Assembly (NCBI GenBank): GCA_013153655.1
Contig: JAADEB010000012.1
Location: 1-9,951, forward strand
Reading direction: 5' to 3'
Source of the DNA: Chlorobiota bacterium
Lineage (GTDB): Bacteria > Bacteroidota > Bacteroidia > Flavobacteriales > Flavobacteriaceae
Length of the DNA stretch: 9,951 nt
Shown: positions 1 through 6,327 of the stretch, in pieces
Position numbering within the stretch: the first letter of the stretch is position 1
How the letters are laid out: every line of letters begins with the position of its first letter
The notes under the pieces: model-generated
Seen by the model: the letters and a program-made list of their open reading frames with translations, nothing else
Database searches by the model: none
Told to the model about the DNA's origin: nothing
Position numbers and translations under genes: made by a program

Positions 1-44
1 GGCCTGTGAGGGAGAAAAAGGGGTTCCGGAGGCGAAATGAAAAC

Positions 45-73
45 GGATTTGGGATTTGGGATTTGGGATTTGG
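45..73. repeat. Heptamer tandem array, unit ATTTGGG
   Basis: About four near-perfect copies of a 7-bp unit read without interruption; this is the least degenerate array in the window, which suggests recent expansion or active slippage. It is non-coding and lies beyond the last minus-strand gene. Confidence 0.9.
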
Positions 74-132
74 CCTTTGTTAAATCGTACAATAGTTTCC
101 ATAGAAATCCATGGAAAACCGATATCACGGGC

Positions 133-188
133 TTTCCCGTTTCCCAAGGTTCGTTCCACGTTTTACGTTAACCGTTTTCCGTGTCCCG
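133..188 (-). repeat. Degenerate heptamer array, minus-strand unit CGGGAAA-like
   Basis: Eight consecutive 7-bp blocks. On the plus strand seven of the eight end in CG, with a T-rich front (consensus TTTYMCG). On the minus strand this reads CGKRAAA, the same word as the plus-strand arrays at 6099-6126 and 9730-9757. The drift between units suggests an old array. Confidence 0.7.
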
Positions 189-215
189 AATCCTTGTCCT
201 TTTCCCTGTTTCCTC

Positions 216-290
216 TCAATTCATGTACCACCAAACGGCGGCGATGAGCAGGCCGGTCCAGAAGATGAAGCGAAGCACACGTTCAAGCAT
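216..290 (-). CDS. Possible 24-residue single-pass membrane peptide downstream of rsmE
   Basis: An ATG at 290-288 opens a 24-codon frame ending in TGA at 216-218. The predicted peptide starts MLERVLR, then has about 16 mostly hydrophobic residues (F8 to M23, with a WW pair at 20-21). A basic N-terminus followed by one membrane helix fits a small inner-membrane protein oriented N-in. It starts 18 bases after the rsmE stop codon, on the same strand, so it could be the last gene of that unit. I do not recognise the family. Support is the charge/hydrophobic layout and the position only; at this length a chance frame is a real possibility. No ribosome binding site is evident, which is normal in this phylum. 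Confidence 0.42.
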   Translation of the reverse strand: MLERVLRFIFWTGLLIAAVWWYMN

Positions 291-308
291 GATGTTCGTT
301 TTTGGGAG

Positions 309-1016
309 TTAGGAATCATTGCAGTAGAAACGGCATACGGCGGTGATGCCGGCCGTTTCGGCACGCAGGCGATAGGCGGACAGGCGTATGGCGGGAATGT
401 TTCGCTGCTGCAATTCCTCCCGCTCATCCGGGGCGAAACCGCCTTCGGGTCCCACGATCACCGCGGCGCGGCGCGCTTGGGCATAGTCCTTGTTCCGGTA
501 GCGGTCCGCTTCGCACAAGGCGGCAAAAAATCGGTGGCTTTCCCAAGGGATGTTTTTCCAGGTGATGGCCGGATGCAAAACGGGTTTGTAGGCGCGTTTG
601 CTCTGTTTGACCGCCGAGACGATGATTTTTTCCAGCCGGTCGTAGTTGAGTTTTTTGCGGCCGGTGTTGCGGGTAATCAGCGGGGTGATTTTCCATACGC
701 CGAGTTCGGTGGCCTTTTCGAGAAACCATTCGAAGCGGTCCATGTTTTTGGTGGGCGCCATAAACACGTGCAGCCGGCGTTCCGGCGGGGGCAGGAGGCG
801 TTTGCCGGTTATGCGGACCACGGTTTTGCGCGGATGCGCCGCCGTGATGACAGCCTCGTACACCCGGCCTTTTCCGTCGGTGAGGACGATGGGGTCGCCT
901 TCGCGTTTGCGTAGCACTTTGACCAAATGACCGCTCTCGAAGGTGTCGAACACGTATTCGTCACCTTCGATGCGGCCGGCAAAAAACCATTGACCGGATG
1001 TGTGTTCCCGGTTCAA
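309..1016 (-). CDS. rsmE: 16S rRNA (uracil1498-N3)-methyltransferase RsmE
   Basis: RsmE uses S-adenosylmethionine to methylate N3 of U1498 in 16S rRNA, in the decoding region of the assembled 30S subunit; it is cytoplasmic. The 235-residue product has a PUA-like N-terminal part (about 1-72, with LTDGKG at 45-50) and a SPOUT methyltransferase domain (about 80-235). Family signatures are EKATELG at 100-106, GPEGGF at 189-194 and LRAETA at 217-222, the last two belonging to the knotted cofactor site. Length is normal (about 230-250). The start is read as TTG at 1016 because no ATG or GTG lies in frame before the conserved part; this gives about 8 extra residues before the usual beginning, so the true start is somewhat uncertain. 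It lies 5 bases downstream of rprY and is probably cotranscribed with it. Confidence 0.95.
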   Translation of the reverse strand: MNREHTSGQWFFAGRIEGDEYVFDTFESGHLVKVLRKREGDPIVLTDGKGRVYEAVITAAHPRKTVVRITGKRLLPPPERRLHVFMAPTKNMDRFEWFLEKATELGVWKITPLITRNTGRKKLNYDRLEKIIVSAVKQSKRAYKPVLHPAITWKNIPWESHRFFAALCEADRYRNKDYAQARRAAVIVGPEGGFAPDEREELQQRNIPAIRLSAYRLRAETAGITAVCRFYCNDS

Positions 1017-1021
1017 GGCGT

Positions 1022-1759
1022 TTAGGCTTGTTCTTCGCTTTCCTCCGCGTTTTCTTCCTCGGTTTTGTCCACCAAGCGGAAGCCTTCACCGTGGATGTTG
1101 ACGATGGCCACGTTGGGGTCTTTGGCCAGGTATTTACGCAGCTTGGCGATATACACGTCCATGCTTCGGGAGGTGAAATAGTTGTCGTCCATCCAGATTT
1201 GGGTCAAGGCCAATTCGCGGGGCATGAGGTCGTTTTTGTACTCGGCCAGGAGTTTGAGCAATTTGCTTTCCTTTGGCGAGAGTTTTTGAGGTTCTTCGTC
1301 CTTGTACTTCAAGAGGCGCAATTTGGAATCGAAATTGAAATCGCCGATTTTGAAGTGTTGTTGGTTGCTCTTGGTTTCATTGGTCTTGATGCTACGGCTG
1401 ATGAGGGATTTGATTTTGTAGAGCAAGACTTCGGAATCGAAGGGTTTGGTGATGTAATCGTCGGCACCCACTTGGTAGCCTTTGATCACATCGTCCTTCA
1501 TGGAGCGGGCCGTAATGAAGATGATGGGCACGTCCTTGTTGCGTTTGCGGATTTCGGTAGCCAGGGTGAATCCGTCCTTGTAGGGCATCATCACGTCCAG
1601 CAGAATCATGTTGAAATCTTCGTTTTTGAATTTTTCCAAACCGTCGATTCCGTTGGTAGCCAGAACTACGTCGTAGTTGTTCAGACGTAGGAAGTCGCGG
1701 AGCATCGGTCCGAAATTGGGATCGTCTTCCACGAGGAGGATTTTTTGTTTTTTGTCCAT
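1022..1759 (-). CDS. rprY: OmpR/PhoB-type response regulator, RprY-like
   Basis: DNA-binding transcriptional regulator, partner of the adjacent histidine kinase. Of 245 residues, the receiver domain covers about 5-122: acidic pocket E11-D12-D13, phospho-acceptor D55 in LLDVMMP, switch T83 and K105 in ITKPF. A winged-helix effector domain covers about 135-232, with the recognition-helix region SRSMDVYIAKLRKYL at 197-211 and the wing hairpin HGEGFRLV near 223-230. All phosphotransfer residues are intact. The tail is unusually acidic (about 233-245, seven Glu). The ATG at 1759 follows the kinase stop by 12 bases, so the two genes are cotranscribed. Bacteroides RprXY is linked to envelope stress and efflux control; the match to RprY is inferred from gene order, size and motifs. 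The regulon cannot be read from this window. Confidence 0.93.
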   Translation of the reverse strand: MDKKQKILLVEDDPNFGPMLRDFLRLNNYDVVLATNGIDGLEKFKNEDFNMILLDVMMPYKDGFTLATEIRKRNKDVPIIFITARSMKDDVIKGYQVGADDYITKPFDSEVLLYKIKSLISRSIKTNETKSNQQHFKIGDFNFDSKLRLLKYKDEEPQKLSPKESKLLKLLAEYKNDLMPRELALTQIWMDDNYFTSRSMDVYIAKLRKYLAKDPNVAIVNIHGEGFRLVDKTEEENAEESEEQA

Positions 1760-1771
1760 AATATTAGGGTT

Positions 1772-3316
1772 TTAGTTGTTTTTCGTGTGTTTGTCGCCGG
1801 GTGATTTGGATTTTTTCGGTTTTTTGAGGGGGAAATAGATAAAGAAAGTGGTACCTTTTCCGGGTTCGCTTTCCACGAAGATATCCGCACCGAGGCGGTC
1901 GAGCACTTGTTTGACGAAGGTCAGGCCGATGCCGTGGCCTTTGATGTTGTGCACGTCGCCGGTGGGTTTTCGGTAGAATTTATCGAATATATGTTTTTGT
2001 ACCGTTTTGCTCATGCCGATGCCGTTGTCTTTAATTTCGGCCACCACATAATTTTTCTTGTTATAAGTACGTACCTGAATTTCGGGTTTGTCCTTGGAGT
2101 ATTTGATGGCGTTGTCGATGAGGTTGACAAAAATGTTATGGACCATGACGGGGTCGCCTTGGATGATATCCCGGTCGGCCATGGGTTCGAAGGTGATGTG
2201 TCCGCCTTTTTCTTGGAGGATAAGGGAGAGTTGGTCGATAACGTCCTCGATGGTTTCATTGACGGAGATGGGTTCGTTTTTCCAAATCCATTTGTTTTGC
2301 TCGATTTTACCGAGGGTGAGGATTTTTTCCACCTGGTCGAGCATGCGGCGGTTTTCGTTTTTGAGGTTTTTGATATATTTCTTAATGGCGTCGGGGTTAT
2401 TAATTATGGCCGGGCTCTTAATGGTGTCGGCAATAAGGTTGATGGTGGCGATGGGGGTTTTGAATTCGTGGGTGATGTTGTTGATAAAATCGTTTTTGAT
2501 TTTGGCCAGGTATCGTTGTTTGTAGAGTTGGTATAATGTTATAAGATAAACAATAACCAGAATAAAAAGAAAGGCCAGTCCCAAGGCGATCAGGTAGTAA
2601 AACGTTCTTGTATGTATATACCGGAAAGGAATGCTCACTTTGAGCACGTACTTGTTACGACCGTTACCGTCGCGCATGACGGGATAAGAAACGGTAAAAT
2701 AACCGGGGCCGGTTTTGAATTCATTATTATGGACTACGGTTTGGATGCCGTCGTTAAATATAGCAAAACCGAAGGGGAAATTCATATTACGTTCCCGAAA
2801 TTCTTCTTTCAACCAAATTTGCAGAGAATCGGCCGGCACACGTTGGTGAATGGGCTGGCGGCATAGCAAATCCCGGAAAGTCAAATAAATGGCAAGTTTT
2901 TCCAGGCGACGCAGATCTTCGGAATTATGATTCAAGAAACCGCCGGCAGCGGATAAGCTATCGGCGGTGGAATCACTATTTTTTTTGGCGGTATGAGAAG
3001 AAGAGGATTTTTTTTCGTAAATTTTGTTTAATTCACACCAGGCGTTTTGAAGACTTTTAAAGGAGAACCTCCCGAAGAAAGAAGCACTGTCGGCACGTAG
3101 AATTTGTGCCACAATGGAGTTGGGATTTTCGGTCAAATTGTCCACTTCATACTCCTTAATCCGGTTATCCACTTTGCTTATAGCCTGTTGGATGCTCATC
3201 CGGTATTGGTTCTCCAACAGGTTTCGTTCCTTTTTAATAAATAAATATTGTACGACTATAAGTCCTATGATGGAAAAAGTAATGACGTAGGCCAGGATGT
3301 TGAGTCGTTTATTCAC
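1772..3316 (-). CDS. rprX: Sensor histidine kinase, RprX-like
   Basis: Inner-membrane sensor kinase that phosphorylates the downstream regulator. Layout over 514 residues: TM1 about 7-27; extracytoplasmic sensor about 28-237; TM2 about 239-262; HisKA with the H box HEFKTPIA (H283); HATPase_c with N box residues N394, N398 and N402, G1 DNGIG at 430-434, F box FDKFYR at 444-449 and G2 GHGIGL at 460-465. All catalytic boxes are complete. There is no recognisable HAMP domain between TM2 and the dimerisation helix. The sensor contains a Ser/Lys/Thr-rich low-complexity stretch (about 102-120). The start is GTG at 3316; TM1 begins a few residues later and no in-frame ATG fits. A perfect TAnnTTTG box ends only 4 bases before the GTG, so the transcript may be leaderless. 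The first half is more AT-rich than the second. Confidence 0.93.
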   Translation of the reverse strand: MNKRLNILAYVITFSIIGLIVVQYLFIKKERNLLENQYRMSIQQAISKVDNRIKEYEVDNLTENPNSIVAQILRADSASFFGRFSFKSLQNAWCELNKIYEKKSSSSHTAKKNSDSTADSLSAAGGFLNHNSEDLRRLEKLAIYLTFRDLLCRQPIHQRVPADSLQIWLKEEFRERNMNFPFGFAIFNDGIQTVVHNNEFKTGPGYFTVSYPVMRDGNGRNKYVLKVSIPFRYIHTRTFYYLIALGLAFLFILVIVYLITLYQLYKQRYLAKIKNDFINNITHEFKTPIATINLIADTIKSPAIINNPDAIKKYIKNLKNENRRMLDQVEKILTLGKIEQNKWIWKNEPISVNETIEDVIDQLSLILQEKGGHITFEPMADRDIIQGDPVMVHNIFVNLIDNAIKYSKDKPEIQVRTYNKKNYVVAEIKDNGIGMSKTVQKHIFDKFYRKPTGDVHNIKGHGIGLTFVKQVLDRLGADIFVESEPGKGTTFFIYFPLKKPKKSKSPGDKHTKNN

Positions 3317-3418
3317 GACGCAAATGTAAAGAAAAATTTTATAAATTAAAATATTCGCCTTAATTTTAATTAAAACAAGTATTGATGTGCAAAAAAATGA
3401 GCTGTAACAATGACATAT
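3317..3418. other. AT-rich spacer between coaE and rprX
   Basis: This 102-bp gap separates the coaE end from the kinase start, both on the minus strand. It is strongly AT-rich, holds the promoter box at 3321-3328 and an all-A/T 12-bp palindrome (TTTTAATTAAAA, 3364-3375), and lacks the 7/8-bp repeat arrays of the other gaps. No GC-rich terminator hairpin is visible after coaE, so readthrough into rprX remains possible. Confidence 0.6.
3321..3328 (-). promoter_or_regulatory. Bacteroidota -7 promoter box (TACATTTG) for rprX
   Basis: Exact match to TAnnTTTG on the minus strand, at the end of a very AT-rich stretch. It ends 4 bases before the GTG of the kinase gene, so transcription would begin at or within a few bases of the start codon. 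A clear TTTG -33 box is not present; a T-rich stretch lies about 20 bases upstream. Confidence 0.55.
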
Positions 3419-4024
3419 TCATTGTTTTAATAAACTTTCGTGAATATCATTCAAAAACGAAGTAATTTTATTGAAATCTTCGTAATTTTCAATATATACT
3501 GTATTTTGTTTATTCGACACGGAAGGACGTTGATGTTTCAACCTGTTTCGAATATGTTCTTCGGTCCAGCCGTTACGTTGCTTAACCCGTTCGATTATAA
3601 TATGTTCGGGGGCTTCCACAACCAGAATCATATCGCAATTCGTATCCATCCCGCTTTTTTCGAGTATGGCATTTTCCAAAATCACATAAGGAGCGTTTTG
3701 ATTTTTAATCCATTCCCTAAAATCTTTTCTCACAACGGGATGCACCATATTTTCCAATTCGGCCAATTTTTCGGGATTTCCGAATACTTTTCCGGCTAAA
3801 TAAGTTGTATTAAGCTTATTTTTATGATAACTGTCATTTCCAAAAGATTTTCTTATTGATTTTTTTAAGTTTTCGTCGTGATTCATTAAGAATTTGGCGC
3901 GGTCGTCGGCGATATAGACCGGAATGTTCCACCGGTCGCGAAAATAGGCCGCTACGGTGGATTTCCCGGTACCCATGCGGCCGGTGATGCACAGGATTTT
4001 GGGTTTGGATGTTTGTTTTTTCAT
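3419..4024 (-). CDS. coaE: Dephospho-CoA kinase CoaE
   Basis: Catalyses the last step of coenzyme A synthesis, ATP-dependent phosphorylation of the 3'-hydroxyl of dephospho-CoA; cytoplasmic. The 201-residue product has the P-loop GRMGTGKST at 15-23, the acidic substrate/catalytic segment ADDRAK at 39-44 (family usually DAD), the conserved LEN..HP segment (E91, H95-P96) and an arginine-rich lid, QRNGWTEEHIRNRLKHQ, with the R-x3-Q pattern. Length is typical (about 195-210). The ATG at 4024 overlaps the ybbR-like stop by 4 bases (ATGA), implying translational coupling. YbbR-CoaE adjacency is common in Bacteroidota. Beyond its first 40 codons or so the gene is markedly more AT-rich than both neighbours on the same strand. 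Confidence 0.93.
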   Translation of the reverse strand: MKKQTSKPKILCITGRMGTGKSTVAAYFRDRWNIPVYIADDRAKFLMNHDENLKKSIRKSFGNDSYHKNKLNTTYLAGKVFGNPEKLAELENMVHPVVRKDFREWIKNQNAPYVILENAILEKSGMDTNCDMILVVEAPEHIIIERVKQRNGWTEEHIRNRLKHQRPSVSNKQNTVYIENYEDFNKITSFLNDIHESLLKQ

Positions 4025-4926
4025 GGTTCGACAATAAGGTAATCGGTTTCGCGGGGGTAGAAATCGTATTCAAACACATCGGGCGGTTTTTGTCGGAGCC
4101 GGATACGCAGTTTTTCGCGTTTTCCCAAATCTTTTTTTTCGGGTTCGAAAATCCATTTTTTTTGCGGACCTGCGGCACCTACCCAACGTTTGTAATGCAC
4201 ATGCACGCGCGAGGGCATTAGGACGGGTGCGGGCTTTATGTCAGGCGGAATGCTTACGGGCACTTCCACTTCTTTTTCTTCGTAGAGCGAGGCGGTGGCC
4301 TTTACCGTAATTTTTTCGGGAAACACCCGCATACCGGGGGGTATTTTCACGGCCACAGCTTGTTGGCGGGAACCATGCAGGTCATTCATCATAACGGCTC
4401 CGGTCCGGAGACTGTCGGGAAGCGGCACTTGGCGGGGAGCCAAAACCCAAACCGAATCAGGGTGCAAATCGATTCGGCGAAGGGCATAATGAGGCGCCGT
4501 GCGGATGCGCAGTTCGGGGCGGACGGGCACCTTTTTCCAATGCCACCGGCGGGGAACATTTAAGCGGCCGCCGGTAAATGTCATTTTGTCTTGCCATTGC
4601 TTCTGGATATCATGAAGCAGGCGAGCGGTGTCGACCGTTTCGGCGGAATGGAGATTCACGGTGATTTGTTTCCACTTGCCACGCCACCACCATGGCTCCC
4701 ACCCGTTACCCCGGAGCCTTACCCGGAGTGTATCGGACAGGTCGGCCGGCAACAGGAGACTGTCGTTGAGACGATAGCGTACAACAGTCTGGCGCAAGGA
4801 CGGTTGGCGTTGGCCTTGCATGGAAATCCACAGCAAAAACGAAACGAGCAAGAAGAAAAGCAATATGCCGAAATCGTTTTGCCGAAAAAGAAAATGCCGT
4901 ATGTTTTGACGACTGAACCGGTTCAT
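4021..4926 (-). CDS. YbbR/CdaR-like single-pass membrane protein
   Basis: The 301-residue protein has a basic N-terminus, one membrane helix at about 19-36 (ILLFFLLVSFLLWISM) and a beta-rich extracytoplasmic part that looks like several weak YbbR-type repeats of 70-90 residues (around 45-120, 125-215 and 218-300). Assignment rests on this layout, on size and above all on its place directly before coaE, where Bacteroidota usually carry a YbbR-domain gene. In Firmicutes CdaR (YbbR) modulates the diadenylate cyclase CdaA; no cyclase is present here, so that role is not claimed. An odd Trp cluster lies at 76-85 (five Trp in eleven residues). Its ATG follows the glycosyltransferase TAG with no intervening base, and its end overlaps coaE by 4 bases. 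Confidence 0.72.
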   Translation of the reverse strand: MNRFSRQNIRHFLFRQNDFGILLFFLLVSFLLWISMQGQRQPSLRQTVVRYRLNDSLLLPADLSDTLRVRLRGNGWEPWWWRGKWKQITVNLHSAETVDTARLLHDIQKQWQDKMTFTGGRLNVPRRWHWKKVPVRPELRIRTAPHYALRRIDLHPDSVWVLAPRQVPLPDSLRTGAVMMNDLHGSRQQAVAVKIPPGMRVFPEKITVKATASLYEEKEVEVPVSIPPDIKPAPVLMPSRVHVHYKRWVGAAGPQKKWIFEPEKKDLGKREKLRIRLRQKPPDVFEYDFYPRETDYLIVEP

Positions 4927-5928
4927 CTATTTCGATTTTTTGAAAAACAGGGACGGGAATGCTTCGCGCGGTTTTTTCCTTAATATATATATAGGTATAA
5001 AACTTTCGATAAGGCCGAGGGCATAAACGGCATTTTGCACAAAAATAAGCGGAAGTGCCGCCAGCGCGGCGACAATATTTCGCGAACGCCACAAAAATTC
5101 GACAAAGGCACAAAAAAGATATAATCCCAACAACAGGCGAAAGGGTACATAGAAAACCGCCGCCACCGTAAAAAGCACAAACAAAACGGGCGCCAAAAAC
5201 ACGGGCGAAAAAGTGCCGGAATACAGTTTGGACAAAATGACGCGGGTGCGGGCGAATTTGCGAATTTGACGGATGAAAGAACGAAGGTTTATGCGCCGTT
5301 TGTGATAGATTTTCCAGGCAGGGAAGGAAGCCGTGGTGCCGCCGGTTTGCCACCAACGGTAAACCCATTCGGGATCCTCGCCGGGATGCATGTCCGAAAA
5401 ACCGCCGATTTGTTCCCATACTTTGCGGTGGACGGCCATATTGAAACTGCGCGGTACGAAACGGCCTACACGGGTTTTGTTGCCGCGAATCCCACCGGTG
5501 GTGCAAAACGATGTCATAACCAGGTTCACGGCTTTTTGGAAAACGGAAAAAGACGGATGGTCCGTGTCGCGACCACCGATCATGCCGGCTTGGGGGAAAT
5601 GCGCAACGGCCTTTTGGAGCTGGTGGGCATAATCGCCGGGAAACAACACATCGGAATCGATTAGCACAAACCATTGGCCTCGGGCCTGTTGCATGCCGCG
5701 GTTGCGGGCCACACCGGGACCGGCATTTTCCTGGCGAATGTAATGAACGGGCAATCCGGGAAAATGGTCCGTCACCCGTTTCAAATCCGCTTGGCGGCTG
5801 CCGTCGTCCACTATGATGATTTCATAGGAAAAATCCGGCGGCATGGTTTGGCGGAAACTGTGAAGCAGGGCTTCCAGTTCGTCTTGACGTTCGTATACGG
5901 GAATAATAAAGGAAAATTCCGGTTGCAT
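4927..5928 (-). CDS. Family 2 glycosyltransferase with C-terminal membrane segments
   Basis: A 333-residue GT-A fold inverting glycosyltransferase, expected to transfer a sugar from a nucleotide-sugar donor at the cytoplasmic face. Motifs: IPVYER at 9-14, the nucleotide-binding VDDGS at 40-44, ENAGPGVARNRG at 67-78, the metal-binding DSD at 91-93 and the putative catalytic-base region GEDPEW at 173-178. The C-terminal third (about 241-313) is strongly hydrophobic and should form two to three membrane helices, so the enzyme is membrane-anchored. Acceptor and sugar cannot be read from sequence. It is the first gene of the block leading into ybbR-coaE, with a perfect TAnnTTTG box 17 bases upstream of the ATG. 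Whether it acts on LPS, capsule or another glycan is open; waaA on the other side of the divergent region makes LPS a plausible guess. Confidence 0.88.
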   Translation of the reverse strand: MQPEFSFIIPVYERQDELEALLHSFRQTMPPDFSYEIIIVDDGSRQADLKRVTDHFPGLPVHYIRQENAGPGVARNRGMQQARGQWFVLIDSDVLFPGDYAHQLQKAVAHFPQAGMIGGRDTDHPSFSVFQKAVNLVMTSFCTTGGIRGNKTRVGRFVPRSFNMAVHRKVWEQIGGFSDMHPGEDPEWVYRWWQTGGTTASFPAWKIYHKRRINLRSFIRQIRKFARTRVILSKLYSGTFSPVFLAPVLFVLFTVAAVFYVPFRLLLGLYLFCAFVEFLWRSRNIVAALAALPLIFVQNAVYALGLIESFIPIYILRKKPREAFPSLFFKKSK

Positions 5929-5945
5929 GGCCTGGGTCTGTGCCT

Positions 5946-5953
5946 CAAAGTTA
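5946..5953 (-). promoter_or_regulatory. Bacteroidota -7 promoter box (TAACTTTG) for the GT2-ybbR-coaE operon
   Basis: Exact TAnnTTTG match on the minus strand, 17 bases before the ATG at 5928, predicting a leader of roughly ten bases. No good -33 TTTG is seen at the expected 17-23 bp distance, so strength is uncertain. Confidence 0.55.
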
Positions 5954-6017
5954 AGGGAAAAAAGGGATTCGGAAGAGGATATGATTTGTTAAACCGGTAA
6001 TTTCTGTTGAATAGGTT

Positions 6018-6049
6018 GTTAAATCGTTAAACCGTTAAATCGTTAAATC
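6018..6049 (-). repeat. Octamer tandem array, unit GTTAAATC
   Basis: Four adjacent 8-bp copies, three identical and the second with one T-to-C change. Read on the minus strand it is the CGATTTAA octamer found at 6256-6282 and 9901-9935. Bases 6026-6042 form the left arm of a perfect 17-bp inverted repeat. Confidence 0.9.
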
Positions 6050-6055
6050 GATATT

Positions 6056-6090
6056 GACTGATGACGGATGACCGGTGACCGGTGACGGGT
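6056..6090. repeat. Heptamer tandem array, consensus GACNGRT
   Basis: Five adjacent 7-bp units sharing GAC at the start and T at the end; units three and four are identical (GACCGGT). It begins six bases after the octamer array and is much more GC-rich than it. Confidence 0.88.
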
Positions 6091-6098
6091 GCCTTTTT

Positions 6099-6126
6099 CG
6101 GGAAACGGGAAATGTGGAACGTGTTT
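6099..6126 (+). repeat. Heptamer array, unit CGGGAAA
   Basis: Two perfect copies of CGGGAAA followed by two diverged 7-bp blocks (TGTGGAA, CGTGTTT). The same word appears on the minus strand at 133-188 and, diverged, at 9730-9757, so this array family is shared by all three repeat-bearing gaps. Confidence 0.75.
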
Positions 6127-6128
6127 AT

Positions 6129-6168
6129 TGAGTGTATGAGTGAGTTAGTGTTTTAGTGAAATAGTAAA
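6129..6168. repeat. Octamer tandem array, consensus TKAGTGWA
   Basis: Five 8-bp units, each carrying AGT at positions 3-5, decaying from TGAGTG through TTAGTG to ATAGTA. It follows the CGGGAAA array almost directly. Confidence 0.78.
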
Positions 6169-6218
6169 AAAACAACTAATAAACTCATTTTGTTATGGCT
6201 AATGTGGAGATTTATCAA

Positions 6219-6253
6219 GGCTAAGAGCTAGCGGCTAATGGCCAATAGCTATT
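6219..6253. repeat. Heptamer tandem array, unit GGCTAAT
   Basis: Five 7-bp units with consensus RGCYAAT. An isolated extra copy of GGCTAAT lies at 6197-6203. It sits between the promoter of the plus-strand operon and the array at 6129-6168. Confidence 0.82.
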
Positions 6254-6255
6254 TT

Positions 6256-6282
6256 CACGATTCCACGATTTAACGGTTTAAC
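6256..6282 (+). repeat. Octamer array, CGATTTAA-like
   Basis: Three 8-bp units plus three bases, starting CACGATT and ending AACGGTTTAAC. Bases 6266-6282 are the exact reverse complement of 6026-6042, giving a 17-bp inverted repeat. The array ends 20 bases before the promoter box of the plus-strand operon. Confidence 0.82.
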
Positions 6283-6302
6283 AACATTTCAAATAAATAC
6301 CG

Positions 6303-6310
6303 TAATTTTG
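6303..6310 (+). promoter_or_regulatory. Bacteroidota -7 promoter box (TAATTTTG) for the deacetylase-like operon
   Basis: Exact TAnnTTTG match 17 bases before the ATG at 6328, the same distance as for the divergent operon. The -33 position falls on the end of the octamer array and offers only a weak TTTA. The predicted leader is about ten bases. Confidence 0.55.
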
Positions 6311-6327
6311 AAGCAAGTAAGCCGAGG

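Larger units (their letters stand above)
1..215. other. Non-coding left flank built of short-period repeats
   Basis: I see no convincing gene here; the reading frames that cross it have the low-complexity, Pro/Phe/Ser-rich look of repeat DNA. The stretch holds two 7-bp arrays (45-73 and 133-188), a single copy of the 9-mer GTTAAATCG at 79-87 that forms an array elsewhere in the window, and an imperfect 10-bp doublet at 99-118. It lies downstream of the minus-strand rsmE end. No GC-rich hairpin followed by a T run is visible, so no intrinsic terminator is called. Confidence 0.7.
5929..6327. other. Divergent intergenic region made largely of 7- and 8-bp arrays
   Basis: These 399 bp separate the minus-strand GT2 operon from the plus-strand deacetylase-like operon. 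Each edge carries a TAnnTTTG promoter box 17 bases from its gene. Between them lie six short tandem arrays (6018-6049, 6056-6090, 6099-6126, 6129-6168, 6219-6253 and 6256-6282), with little unique sequence. No open frame here looks coding, and no tRNA, riboswitch or terminator was recognised. Confidence 0.8.

Noticed and set aside
111..914. 267-codon plus-strand frame over rsmE
   Set aside because: The opposite strand encodes a complete RsmE with its signature motifs, and the first part of this frame runs through heptamer-repeat DNA.
998..2536. Plus-strand frames opposite rprY and rprX (998-1690, 1907-2536)
   Set aside because: Products are Val/Phe/Asp-rich shadows of the response regulator and kinase, which carry intact catalytic motifs.
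3364..3375. TTTTAATTAAAA palindrome as operator or terminator
   Set aside because: A pure A/T palindrome in very AT-rich DNA is likely by chance, and it lacks a GC stem for termination.
4021..4926. c-di-AMP regulatory role for the YbbR-like protein
   Set aside because: No diadenylate cyclase gene is in the window, and the resemblance is at the level of topology and gene order only.
4706..5674. 322-codon minus-strand frame overlapping GT2 and the ybbR-like gene
   Set aside because: It is out of frame with GT2, whose DDG, DSD and ED motifs are intact; the product is Arg/Cys/Phe-rich low-quality sequence.
6018..6282. CRISPR array
   Set aside because: Units are only 7-8 bp, directly adjacent with no spacers, and change motif along the region; no cas gene is present.
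6018..6282. Replication origin or iteron array
   Set aside because: Repeats are short and heterogeneous, no DnaA-box cluster was recognised, and no replication gene lies nearby.
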